From assembly GCA_026826555.1 (NCBI GenBank), contig JAKSZT010053928.1, positions 40,782,806 to 40,846,805 of the forward strand: a DNA stretch of 64,000 nucleotides. Direction: 5' to 3'. The notes beneath the pieces were generated by a model. The model saw nothing but the letters and a program-made list of their open reading frames with translations. It did not search any database and had not been told where the DNA came from. Below are positions 1-18,204 of the stretch, in pieces. The stretch is from Tolypeutes matacus. Lineage: Eukaryota > Chordata > Mammalia > Cingulata > Chlamyphoridae. Numbering within the stretch: the first letter of the stretch is position 1; each line of letters opens with the position of its first letter. The translations under genes were made by a program, and so were the position numbers.

Positions 1-720
1 GAGTTGTCCAATTGGGGGCCTAAAGCTTACATGTTATGCAACTAGCAAAGATTCTACCTCTGTTCTCTGACCTGACTAGATTTTAAGATGACAAGTCAAA
101 GAGAAATGTCTGTGGAAGTCAATAGGTAATATCTGGATTACAGATAATGTATTATAATACTCATGTAATCTATGTCCTTTTGTTTTAAGATATTAGACTT
201 ATTAATCTTATCTAATTAAGATATAGACAATATTTTTGTTTCTAGGAAACAAATTCCAAAATCAACCCCTGAAGTTTAGAAATGTAGATATACTTTTTAA
301 CCAGAGACTTCTCAAACAGCTATGGGCTAGAACAATGTTTTTGGATAACACCAACCCATTTATTTATCCACTAGATGAACATTCAAACAGCCATTACTTG
401 TGATATTCACTGAACACTCATACTGGGCTACATTTATTGTTCTACTATAGAATACATTTTCTCCCCATTTTTCTATTTGCTTCTAGTTTTTTCCCTTACT
501 TATCATAGTGTGACAATGAAAACATGCACATTCCACTATTTTACATTTGTACAAATTAAATATTAGCCTTTAAACAATGTTTACCTTTTTGCTTTCTTCC
601 ATTTCATGTTCAAACATTGCATTGAAAACCGCGGAACGCGCTATAACAAGATTAAGAAGCATTATTTAGTGCATGAATTTATAAAAGAATCATACTATAT
701 TATCCAAAAGTAGAAAGTAC
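1..720 (-). other. SPOPL: Start of SPOPL intron 6 (cut by the window edge)
   Basis: AT-rich intron sequence downstream of the exon 6 donor. I see no further exon: the next expected peptide (A-R-S-P-V-F and onwards) is not present on the minus strand here. No repeat was recognised. Confidence 0.75.
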
Positions 721-898
721 CTGCAAGCACAGATTTATGAGCTTTAAATTCTTGTCCTCTCACAAAAAAACTGCAATCTGTAAATCTTGTGTTTTCCCAG
801 AGATTACCTAAATCTTCTGCTAGTCGACATTCAGGTACCTTCAAAGTATTTGTATTAGTATGTCCTGATATGTTTACTGAATCTTGGACCACACTCAC
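721..898 (-). CDS. SPOPL: SPOPL exon 6: MATH-BTB linker and start of the BTB domain
   Basis: These 178 nt encode residues 161-219 plus one base. They start [20 protein letters not shown] and end [11 protein letters not shown] at the head of the BTB/POZ domain, which mediates dimerisation and CUL3 binding. [12 protein letters not shown] and [20 protein letters not shown] mark SPOPL; SPOP has QNTMNM and CCLCVAGQEFQAHKAIL. The acceptor is ttattAG at 900-899, and the donor GTACTT begins at 720. The rest of the BTB domain, the BACK-like region and the nuclear signal must lie to the left of the window, so the gene is cut by the edge and is not broken. Confidence 0.97.
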
Positions 899-7416
<6,518 letters not shown>

Positions 7417-7500
7417 TCAAGCATTCAAAAAAAGAAAGGCAATACTGAAATCATTCATCAAATAATATCACAAACAGTACTCTTGGCAATATACCCAGTT

Positions 7501-7538
7501 TTTTTTTTTTTGCTCATTAACTTTATTGAATTGACTCT
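7501..7538 (-). mobile_element. 38-bp retroposed transcript end with 13-bp target duplication
   Basis: Read on the minus strand this is a short 3' end holding a canonical AATAAA, then 15 nt, then 11 A. It is flanked by identical 13-bp copies of aatatacccagtt at 7488-7500 and 7539-7551. The poly(A), the signal and the exact duplication show L1-type retroposition of an almost completely 5'-truncated RNA. It lies in SPOPL intron 3, in the sense orientation. The source transcript cannot be named from about 27 nt. Confidence 0.8.
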
Positions 7539-7692
7539 AATATACCCAGTTCTTTACCATTCTCCTTACTTTAGGAATTTATTACCAATCTAATACAAGA
7601 TTAGACTAAGACACATTCAGGAACAACAATAACAACAAAACCACAAAACAGTTAATGGGATCATGAGAAGCACAAAACAAAAATCTTACTTA

Positions 7693-7815
<123 letters not shown>

Positions 7816-7990
7816 CTAAGAGATTCAGAAAACCACTTTTATAATAATGACTTTTATGTTATTAACTTGTCACATGTTAAATATCTTATGATCCACTCTA
7901 CTAACAATTATAGTTTCAAAATAATATTCTTAAAATACTATAAAACTTATAAGTAACATTAAAAAGTAGGGCATTTTTAACAGCATATAC

Positions 7991-8128
7991 CTGTGTATAA
8001 CACCAGCTTTCAGCTATAGGACCAGTAGACATTTCTCCAAGTAGAGGTGGGGTGGGTTCCCGGGACATTGCCACTGTACTGCAGTCTTTTAAGATTTATG
8101 CAGTATCCCACACAGTTGAGTACTTTAC
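7991..8128 (-). CDS. SPOPL: SPOPL exon 2: 60 nt of 5'UTR plus codons 1-26
   Basis: This exon holds the start codon of the speckle-type POZ protein-like gene, a MATH-BTB substrate adaptor for CUL3-RBX1 ubiquitin ligases. The ATG is at 8068-8066, and the coding part (7991-8068) is 26 codons, starting MSREPTPPLLGEMSTGPIAE and ending SWCYTQ. An in-frame TAA ten codons upstream of the ATG makes this the first usable start, and -3 is G. The acceptor is a pyrimidine tract plus AG at 8130-8129. The donor GT is at 7990-7989, and the exon ends on a complete codon. The SWCYTQ|VKVV junction matches the SPOP/SPOPL family. I call SPOPL rather than SPOP from the N-terminal SREPTPP and from paralogue-specific residues in later exons. 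Confidence 0.95.
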
Positions 8129-9987
8129 CTATAAAAAAAAGAAGCTTGAATTACTGTTCAAATAATTTAACTAACTGAACCAAAAGAGAAGAAGTAAACA
8201 GTCATAAAACAATTACTTTCCCAAAATTAGATTATGAAGGGACATGTGAGAATTTCAAATAATTTCTATAATTTTTAAGAAATGAAATCATAAAACTTTG
8301 TGACATAACACTTGAAATATAAACAACAAATAATATTTATATGATATTATTTTGCTAAGGCATACTTTTCAAAATATTACAAATCACAAAATAACATAGC
8401 TTAATAGTAAGGATCATACACATAAAATCACAAAACATGGACCTTAATGTCAACAATAATATCCAATTCACCTTCCTTCATCTGTTCATTGATGTATTCA
8501 TGAAAACCAAAAGGATTGCAAAGCCCACAAAACTAAAAATATTACTCATCTGTCACATTCCAAAGCACCAACAAAATGGGACATAGGCAATATTCTCTAA
8601 GAAGAATTACAAAGATTTCCACAAAGTCTTTATCTTAGATAAACAGATTCTCTGATAAATCTTCATCCTTATCAGAGGGCTTTTGAGATGAACCATATAA
8701 TAAAACTCCCTTCCAGTTAGCGGTTCTTTTGCTACACTTATTTGGACACATAATTCCTCACAACCTGGCCAAGACACTAGGTTGACTAGATGATGCAAAG
8801 TCTATAAAAGAAAGAGGCAAAATCATAAAAACCTACATAAGCAGTATATTTTGAGGGCACAGGGATATCAAGATTACATTCTAACCTAGGGACTCAAGTC
8901 TAGAGAAATAATTTTTCATAAAAGAATAAATAATGGGGGAAGAAAATGACATGAATCCTATGAAAATAAACTAGGCAAAAGGGGGTGATTCTTAATGAAT
9001 TTATACAGTTATGCACTCATCATCAACACTAACATGGTTTTAGAACACTTCCAGTTACCAAAAAAGGTTCTTTCCATCCCAAACCCAGGTAACCACTTAC
9101 CTACTTTCTATGGTATGCCTTTTCTAGAAATTTTATATAAATAGAAATGTACAATATATAATCTGTTGTACCTAGTTTCTGCTTTTTTCCTGAATATGTG
9201 TTACAATTTCCTGTTTTTCTGCATGTCTCAATTTTTTATTGAAAGCTGGACATTTCAGTTAATATACTATTCCAACTCTGGATTCTGATTTATTTTCTGT
9301 GGGTTTTTGTTTTCTTTTTTATTAACTTCCCTGGATTTAACTGCAGTATCTGTCACTCCCATATTGCGTGGCTACAAATATGGCTGTCCAGTTTTTGATT
9401 ACTATTTTAATTTTTTCAGCTAGGCTAACAAAGCTGAGTTTGCTACTTTTAGCTGACAAAGGCACAGGTTTTCATTCCCAGCCCCAAATCAAGTCCATCT
9501 CATCTTGTTGCTGGTTTCCTGGCTAGCTCTAGGCTGGTAAAACAACCCTTGTTTTCTATTAGGCAGCGGGGCGACAGTAACAGAAATATGAGTTAGATAT
9601 TTGTTTTAGGCAAATTCATAGTTAATTAAATACATGCCATGAAAAGACTTATTATGATTATTGAATTGTTGGGAATAACTCTAGTAGTAAGTGAAAGAGT
9701 CCTGTCCTGGTCAACACTTTTGTCAATGGCTTGAAGTAACCTAATAAAATGAACCATTGTGACCAATTTCAAAACTAACAACAAACCAAGAAAAATATCT
9801 GCAGTGCATTTAGTACATAAAAGGCAAATTTTCCTAATATATAAGTCTCTAAAAATTATGGGAATAAAGTAAAAAATATATATATAATTCAAAAAAAGGA
9901 ACTTTACTCATAATTAGAAAAACACAAATTTAAACTTTTTTTAGTTTTATGCATGATTGTTCTACAAACCCACAACTTCTCTAGTAA

Positions 9988-10046
9988 AGAGAGAGAGAGA
10001 AAGAGAGAATGAGAAGAAGAGGAAAGAAGGCAGGCAGGCAGGCAGG
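9988..10046. repeat. (GA)n and (GGCA)n simple repeats
   Basis: Purine-rich gagagagaga followed by four copies of ggca. Confidence 0.85.
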
Positions 10047-10180
10047 TTGGACTAAATTAAATCACCTTTTACCTATCAGACTGATAACAATCCAAAAGAT
10101 TGGTGATGATGTGGGGACAGGTACACTCATATACTTCTAGTGGGAATATAAACTGGAAAGTTGTTTTAATAATCTCCCTT
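10045..10180 (+). mobile_element. L1 ORF2 3'-end fragment
   Basis: The run from acctatcagactg to tgggaatataaactgg matches the familiar end of L1 ORF2 (peptide like YTSGNINWK). It is preceded by a GA/GGCA simple repeat at about 9988-10046. Confidence 0.6.
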
Positions 10181-10695
10181 CTCACTTTTTATGGTGAAAT
10201 TTTTGGAAAGAAAAGGAAGGAGATGATGCTACTAAATAAATTACTAATTTTATAAATATGAAAATGCAGGTGGTGTTATTTGATGTCAATGAGAAACATT
10301 TATATGGTTTCTGGCAACCAGGAGTTGATTTCAAAAACATTCAGAAGGTGGAGATGAGATGAACAAGCAATACACAGGAGAATGTTTAATGGCCTTTGTA
10401 ATCAATAAGAAAAATGTTTAATCTCATTTGTAATCAATGAAATACAAAGAGAACCATACCATTTTTTTTTTTTTTTTTTTTTTACATATTTATCATCAAA
10501 GATTATTTTTAACTGTCAACCCCTACAGCCAGCAAAAATTACTATTCCAATAAATCTTTTGTACAGGACAATTCTACAATCAGTATCAAAAGCGTTAAAG
10601 TTCTTAATATCCTTTGACAAAGAAATTATTTGTCACATTCAACCTAGGAATGCATCTTTTTCTACAGTATTACAACTGTAGGAAAAGATAATTAT

Positions 10696-11169
10696 GGGAA
10701 GCAGATACGGCTCAAGTGATTGGGCTTCTGTCTACCATACAGGAGGTCCAGGGTTCGATTCCCGGGACCTCCTAGTGAAGGCAAGTTGGCCCAGGCGACA
10801 AAGCTGGCCCACATGGAGTACTGGCCCGTGCAGGAGTGCTGGTCTACCAGGATTGCTGACTCCACGCAGGAGTGGCCTGTGGAGAGAGCTGGCACAGCAA
10901 GATGACGCAACAAAAAGAGACACAGAGGAGAGACAATAAGAGACGCGGCAGACCAGGGAGCTGAGGTAGCAAAAGAGATTGAGCACCTCTCTCCCACTCT
11001 GGAAGGTCCCAAGATTGGTTCCCAGTGCCGCCTAAAGAGAAGACAAGCAGACACAGAAGAATATACGCAAATGGACACAGGAAGCAGACAATGGGGGGGA
11101 CAATGGGGGAATGGGGGAGGGGAGGATAAATAAATAAATAAATAAATCTTTGGGGGGAAAAAAAAGAGT
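10696..11169 (+). mobile_element. Full-length DAS-SINE, 474 bp
   Basis: This is a tRNA-derived SINE. It has an A-box-like ggctcaagtgattggg, a B box in ggttcgattcc near 10752-10762, the DAS body with caggagtgctggtctacc and cagcaagatgacgc, and a second half gagattgagcacctctctcc. It ends in a (taaa)n tail and aatcttt. Thirteen-bp target duplications aaaagataattat flank it at 10683-10695 and 11170-11182. It is antisense to SPOPL. Confidence 0.93.
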
Positions 11170-11789
11170 AAAAGATAATTATAAATATGGTATGTTTTTG
11201 TGATATATTCATACATGGAAAACAGCACAATCATTAAGAGTATGTTCATTTTTTTTAGTGACAGGAAGTGTTTAAGGTATTCTGTGTATAAAACAATCAA
11301 AGAATATGCCTAAAAGGATTTCAGTTTTATAAATATAAATAGCATATACAGTTAACAGAGATATAGGTGCATAAAAGAAAATAGACTGGCAGGTTAAGTG
11401 CACTGAGTTGCATTTCATCACTGCAGTGATAATGCTGACAGGAGAGATGGTAGGTCGAAGGAGATGTTAAGTCAAAGAAAACTTGAGCCTTAATTCTTAA
11501 TGTTTAAGTTTTTGTAAGATAATATAATTTATTACTAATACATAACTAAAAATAGGTTAAAAAACAGCAGTGTAAAGAAGAGAAAAATCTTCAATGTCTC
11601 TATAAGAGTTATCACCTTCCTAAAGTGTAACTAACACAATTATTATATAAAAGCAAACTAAATAAAAGGCTAAACGGATTTTGTTTTCCCACCAGCTTCT
11701 CCTTCAAATGATATGGTTAGAGGATGAGGGTATGGAGAATGATGGTGATCAGACTGCATCTGTCAGACTTTACAAGGTATTAAAAGATA

Positions 11790-11945
11790 ATACATACCTT
11801 GTTTATTCGTCAAGAACTCTAAGAGATGGGTGGTAACAGTCCCATTGTAACCATGAGAAAACAGATTTAGACAGGTTACACAGCTTACTTTAAACTGCAT
11901 GGTTAGGAAGTGGTTGGAGCTACACTTTGAATATAAATTTGCCAT
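11790..11945 (-). mobile_element. MIR fragment
   Basis: The order gagaaaacagatttagacagg, cacagctt, ggaagtgg, is the MIR core in reverse orientation, and is degraded. Confidence 0.5.
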
Positions 11946-12929
11946 GGTTCCAAGTCTATACTCTTTCCACAGAATCATGAAGCTCCTCTTAATATTACAG
12001 AGTTGGAAAAAAGCCCTTAACTACCAGGTCTAAGTTTCATTATATAAATGAGGGGCCAAGATGTGGAAAATAGACTAGAATGGAAAAATGAACTGTCCGT
12101 GTTTACAATGTCAGAAATAGGAAAAAAGGGCAAAGACAAAAATCTCCCAATGCCCATTTCAGTGCTTTTCCCAGTATTCCATTTTTCCCTCCACTTGAAA
12201 AGAAAAATAAAAAATAGTAGACTATTAACTACCTAATGACATTCAGTCACTCCTACTCCTATTCTTGCAGAAAAAGCTTAGTGAATACAACTCAGTATAA
12301 AACCTAGAGAACAAAACAGGGCTATCAAGCTATGCACACTAACAAATTTGTAAATTTCTTCCATATTCAATTGTATAGGCTTGTCTTAAGAATTTCAAGT
12401 GTGCTGTTTTCTAGTTTTGCTTTTTAAAGGGATTCTTAAAGGAAAGCAAGATTCTTTACTGTTTGGAATAAACACATGAAACTTCCTACTTTAACAAAAT
12501 GCTTGAGTGAAAGAGTCAATGTTCTGTATGTGTGTGACACAGATGCACACATAAACAACTACATAAATGTTTAATGAAGCTTTTTACTTATTCAGAAAAA
12601 ATATAAAGAATCATATATTGTGAATCATATATTCACAATTCTTATGTATACTCTCACCCTGACATCTCTTCTCCCCACCATAAGTAACCAGAATTTGGTA
12701 TATAGTCACACACTGATTACATATCTGTGAATCCCTAAACTATATAAGCAGGAGTTCATGAGTTAATAAAAAAATATATGCACACAGACATCACCAAAAA
12801 TGTCAAAGCAGGGAAATCCAAATTTTCATTTCTCCAGAAAAGCAACAAATAAGATGGTAATAACAAACAGAATTAACTTTTTTGGAACTCTAGAATCTAA
12901 TCAAAAATTTAAAACAACCAAGAAAATGC

Positions 12930-14346
12930 TTAATGAAGAAAGAAGCTGCTGGATTTCCATTAAGAGAGAGCTATGGCATTACCACCCCCCACTCACCAGC
13001 TCAGCAGCAATTGTCAATAGGGATGCCCACATTCCAGGTGCAGAATGGTGGTCCCATAGGAAGCAATTTGGATCTTATTCTAAAAGAACCATGGTTGTGT
13101 ACTTTGACCTGTCTGGTGGCTTCCTGAAGGATCAGCTCAAGGGCTTGACTTTATTTTGCCTGCCTCAGAGCTTCCCTAGGTGCAGACAGCATTCTGGGTA
13201 GTGTGTGTTGAAAGGTTTTAAAGGCAAATCTATTTGATGCAGCATTCTAGAGCAAAGAATGAGATTCAGGTCTAGCAGACCAAAAAGCCTGGGAAGGAAG
13301 AGGCTGGGGAGGAAGATACTTGGGGGAACAGGATTTTGAAAAGCTCCCGTGTTTACTAGAAAATCTCGAGGGTCACACATTTGCGTTGGACACATTGTCA
13401 GCCAAGACTTGAAAAGACCCTAGAGTTTCACCTCTGACCTTCAGGCTCTGAGCAAGTAAGAAGTGAAGACTAAGGTACAGGAGTAAACAGCATGGCTAAC
13501 ACTACTGAAAGAGTACCTGGCCACAGGCCAATCTGAAAAGATGGGAAGGGTATTTTTGTGTGTGGCTCCAGGCATTTAAGGAAATGTTACATGACTAGCT
13601 GACCACTAAACTGATGGAAGAGAGACTGCATTGACCACACACAACATAGAATATACACTTAACAAACAGTTTAGAAAAGTCACTAAACAAGTAAACAGCC
13701 CCATAACAATCAGCCACAACAAACCCTGAGGTGGGGAAAAAATCTGATTTACCACACTGTAATATTTTAAATGTCCGGTTTTCAACACAAAATTAAGAGG
13801 CACAAAAAAGAAACAAGAAAGTAGGGAACATTCACAGGAAAAAAAAAACTCAAAGAAACTGCCCCGGAGAAGCCCAGACATTGGATTTACTAGACAAAGG
13901 TTTTAAATCAACAGACTTAAATATACCCAAGGACCAAAGAAAACCATGGACAAAGAACTAAAGCAGGAGAACAACGTCTATCCAAATAGAGAATATCAAT
14001 TAACTGAAATCATAAAAAAATAAATTTAAAAAAATCAGAAATTCTACAGCAGAAAAGTACTATAACTTAAATAAGAAATACACCAGAAAGATCAATAGCA
14101 GATTTAAACAGGCAAAAGAAAGAATCAGCAAACTTGAAGACAGGTTGGTTGAGATTACCCAAACTGATGAAAAATTAACAGAGCCCAAGAGGCCTGTTGA
14201 ACGCCATCGAGCAAATCAACATATGCACAGTAGGAATCCCAGAGAGGTGAGAAAGGGACAGAAAAAAATAATGGCTGAAAACTTCCCAAATTTGAAGAAA
14301 TACATAAATCTACACATCCAAGAAGCTCACTGAACTCCAAGGAGGA
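12930..14346 (+). mobile_element. Old L1M-class LINE: 5' region and ORF1 part
   Basis: The 5' portion is recognisable from gaagcccagacattggattta near 13871, the conserved L1M leader to the ORF1 coiled coil. ORF1 then follows with many stops, including the coiled-coil stretch (gaaagaatcagcaaacttgaagacagg near 14118-14144) and aatggctgaaaacttcccaaa. The start near 12930 is approximate. An LTR insertion interrupts it at 14347. Confidence 0.8.
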
Positions 14347-14799
14347 TGTGAATTATGTACCCCAGAAAAAACAAACAAAAAAACATGTTCTAATGTTAGT
14401 ATCATTCCTGTGGGTATAAACCCATTGGAAATAAGACCTTGAGGATGTTATTTTTAGTTACAGTGTGGTCCAACTGAATGAGGTTGGGCCCTACTCATAT
14501 TACTGGAGACTTTATGAAGACAAAGCCATGTGGAGGAACAGAAGATGGAAGTCAACAGAACCTAAACAAGAAAGGAGAAGACATCCCCACGTGTATTGCC
14601 ATGTGACAGAAAAGCCAATGACCCAAGGATAGCTGGCAAACAGATCAGAATGCCACAGTCTTCAGGGAGGAAGCATCACCTTGCTGATGCCTCGACTTTG
14701 ACCTTCTCCTAGTCTAAAAACCATGAACCAATAAATTCTCATTGTTTAAACCAATCTATTTCAGGGTATTTGTGATGGCAACTGGGAAGCTAAGATAGA
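14347..14799 (+). mobile_element. MaLR-like solo LTR inserted in L1 ORF1
   Basis: About 453 bp begins tgtgaattatgtaccccag and ends in an aataaattctcattgttta-type segment, then gggtatttgtgatggcaact. This layout follows the MLT1/MST group of ERVL-MaLR LTRs (aataaatt...ttgttt...gcagc...aactaa). It splits L1 text that rejoins across it (ccaaggagga / ataaactcaagagatcc). A second copy is at 43881-44473. The class assignment is by resemblance only. Confidence 0.6.
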
Positions 14800-16965
14800 G
14801 ATAAACTCAAGAGATCCACAATGAGACACGTTAAAATAAAACTGTCAAAAGACAAAGAATCTTCAAAGCACGAGGGAAGCGATACATCATATATAAGCAG
14901 TCCTCAAAGAGATTAACAGCTGATTTCTCATCACAAACCATGGAGGCCAGAAGGCAGGCTGAGGACATATTTACCTTTCTGAAAGAAAAAAACAATCAAT
15001 CAAGAACCTTATATCCAGCAAAACTATCTATTCTTCAAAAAATGAAGGAGAAATTAAGACATTCCCAGACAAACAGAAAACTAAAGGAGTTCATTACAAG
15101 GAGACCCAATCTACATAAATGCTAAAGGGAGTCCTTCAGGATGAAATGAAAGGACAACAGACAGTAACTCAAAGCTCTAAGAAGAAATAAAGAACACCAG
15201 AAAACGTAACTACATAGGGAATTATTAGAAACCAGTATTATTGAACTTTGGGTGTGTAACTACTGTTTTGTAGCTATGTTAATGGGCATACAATATGTTA
15301 AAATGTAATCTTAGATAATAATGTTATAAAGGGGGAGGGGTAAAGATGTATAGGAATAGAATTTGTACACTATTAAAACTAAGTTGTCAGTATTCAAACT
15401 TGTTATAGTTTATGATGTTACCTGTATTTCCCAAGGAAACCTATAAGAACATAACTAAAAAATACATAGAAAAGGAAAGAAGAGAATCAAAATGGCACAC
15501 TACAAAAAAGAAACTAAATGTAAAAAAGGGCATTAATGGAAGAATTGAGGAATGAAAAAGATATAAGGCTTAGAAAATTATAGAAAATGAAAGAAGTCCT
15601 TCATTATCAGTAATTACTTTAAATGTAAATTGATTAAACCTCACAAATTAAAAGGCAGAGATTGGCAGATGGATTAAAAAAAAATGATCTACATATATGC
15701 CATCTACAAAAGACTCCTTTTAGATTCAATGACCAAATAGATTGAAAATGAAAGGATGGGAAAAGATACTCTGTACAAATAGTAAGCAAAAGATACCTGG
15801 GTACCTATACTAATAACAGACAAAATATATACTTTAAGTCAAAAATTGTTGTAAGAGTCCAAGAAGGATATCATATTGATAAAAAGGTTTATCCATTAAG
15901 AGATACAACTATAAATACATATTTACCTAACAGCAGAGCCTAAAATATATCAGGCAAAAATCGACAGAATTGAAAAGAAAATACAGTTCTACAATAATAG
16001 GTGAAGACTTCAATATCCCACTTTCAATAATGTTTCGAATAACCAGATAAAAGATCAATAAGGAAACAGAGAATTCGAAAAACATTATAAACCAACTAGA
16101 CTTAACAGACATTTACAGAACACTCTTAACAAGAGCACAATGCACACTCTTCTCAAGTACCCATGGAACAGTCTCCAGAATTGATCGTATGTTAGGCTAC
16201 AAAACAAGTCTCCACAAATTTTAAAAGAAATCATATGAACTATCTTCTCTGACCACAATGGAAGGAAACTAGAAACTAGTAAGAGAAGGAAAACTGGAAC
16301 ACTCACAAATATGTGGAAATTAAACATCACACACTTAAACAAAAATGGGCCAAAGAAGGTATTACAAGAAAAATTAGAAAATACTTTGAGATGAATGAAA
16401 ACAAGAACACAACAGTCCAAAACTTAAGGATACAACAAAAGCAGAGCTCAGAAGGAAATTTACAGCTGTAAATCCCTCCATTAAGAAAGAAGAAAGAGTT
16501 TATATCAAGAGCCTAACTTTACAAATTAAGGAACTAGGGAAAAAAAAAAAAAAAAAAAGAAACAAACTAAACCCAGAGCTTGTGGAAAGAAAGTGGTAAA
16601 AAAGTTCAGAATGGAGAAAAACAGAAAGAAACTAAAGGTTCGGTCTTTGAAAAGATCAACAAATCTGGCAAAAATTTAGTTAGCTTGACCAAGAAAAAAA
16701 GAGAAAAATCAAATTGCTAAAATCAGAAATGAAAGTAAGGACATTACTATCAAACTTACAGAAATAAAAGGATTACAAGAGAATACTATTAACAATTATA
16801 TGCCAACAAATGAGATAATCTAGAAGAAATGGACAAATTACTAGAAATACACAAAATACAAAAACTGACTCTAGAAGAAACAGAGGATCTGAACAAAACT
16901 ATAACCAATAAAAGAGATTAAATCAGTCATCAGAAAACTCAAAACTGATGAAAATCATAAAAGGA
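14800..16965 (+). mobile_element. Same L1M, ORF1 end through ORF2 endonuclease and start of RT
   Basis: The C-terminal part of ORF1 resumes (atttctcatcacaaaccatggaggcc near 14922-14947). After a spacer, ORF2 begins about 15595 with text equivalent to ITLNVNWIN, then the endonuclease (gaagacttcaatatccc near 16003-16019, the GDFN region) and onwards to about 16965. It contains many stops and is long dead. A 17-A run sits near 16541. Confidence 0.85.
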
Positions 16966-17640
16966 TAAGCAATTAAAGTCACTGGAAATGGTCATGGGGG
17001 CATAGAGCAAATGAAGAAATATTTATTCAAGAAAATCTACTAGAAGTCTGCAAGATCAGTTAGTCTTTGGTGTGAGAACCAGGTCCCATGCTTCCATCCT
17101 CTCAGCTCAGTAAGTCAGAAACTATACTCCATAACCACATAGCCAAGTGCACAGGGCTCTCTCACCCCTCAGCTCCTAGTGAGAGAGCTATCTTTCCAGG
17201 AAGGGCAGGATGTCAGCATTTCTCATCCTGTCCGCAGCTACCTATTGCTGAAGCTAAATTCCAGGAAGTGCAACTGAGTGCTCAGGTCCTGGAATGGGGA
17301 CATTACTTGAGGAATGCACCAAGGCTTGCATTCAAAGCTAATGAGCCTTAGTTCTGAGATTTTGCCTGGTGGGCAAAAGCAGGCTAAAGCAGATAGATCC
17401 CAATTTATTCCCAGGGTACTCACCAAAAACAATGAGTTGTGATAAAAGACAACTGAGAGAAGACTGGTGGAATCACTGAACAAATGGGCTAAACTGTAGG
17501 CCAGATGGAGAGGGAGACGGCTGGGAGGAGCCTACTTGAAGTCAAAACAAACTTCAAGCACTTACCTTGGCAACTACCCTTTCAAAGAAGCTCAAAATTT
17601 GACTGGTTTAGTTATAGAGGATTTTATGTCCCTACTAGTT
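16966..17640 (+). mobile_element. Probable second L1 5'-leader segment
   Basis: The sequence stops reading as ORF2 and resembles an L1 5' leader (near 17440 gacaactgagagaagactgg; near 17085 catgcttccatcctctc). The boundary and subfamily are uncertain, and unique sequence is possible. Confidence 0.35.
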
Positions 17641-17882
17641 GTAAGAAAAAAGATTAGTGGTTGCCAAGAGTTGGTGCGGGGGGGGGGGGGGGCAGAAGAG
17701 AGAGAAATGGGGAGGGACTGCTTAATAGGATAGGGAATTTTCTTTTAGGGTGATGAAAATGTTCTGGAACTAGACAGCAGGTACGGTTGCACAATACTGT
17801 AAATGTACTAAATGCCACCCAACTGTACATTTTTAAATGATTAAAATGGTAAATTTTATGTTCTGTGAATTTTACGTCAATT
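17640..17882 (+). mobile_element. L1M 3' end
   Basis: The classic L1M 3'-UTR order is present: agtggttgccaagag, a G run of about 15 nt near 17679-17692, gatgaaaatgttctgg, atggtaaattttatgtt, then an A-rich end. Confidence 0.85.
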
Positions 17883-18204
17883 AAAAAAAAAGTATTACAC
17901 TTACATGTTCATACCCACATATACAAACATATTTCTTTGGCAATTAAAAAGTAATGGAAGTAATTATAAAGTTTTGTCTAAAACCTTTGAGTTTAATTAA
18001 GCCACTCTCAGAGAATAAAATAATCAGATCATTTTTTTTTATGACTTGTAAGAGAAAAACAATTAAGGTTTTTAAGAATTGTTTTCAATTCTGCATTATT
18101 ACTGGAGTGCTAGCTATCAAACTTCCAAACCAATGGAATATAAGAATTACCCAGAAAATCACAATGGCTGAAGAATGTTAACAAAATTCTATCTGACTTA
18201 AAAG

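Noticed and set aside
10741..10770. tRNA-like A and B boxes
   Set aside because: They belong to the SINE head. There is no foldable 72-nt tRNA with an acceptor stem, and target duplications flank the whole SINE.
10692..11300. A 202-aa frame and several others over the same segment
   Set aside because: They are readings of the DAS-SINE, and similar false frames recur in every DAS copy (25.6, 56.4, 59.6 and 61.1 kb).
14145..15125. Small + frames (62 aa and 61 aa)
   Set aside because: They are L1 ORF1 remnants split by an LTR.
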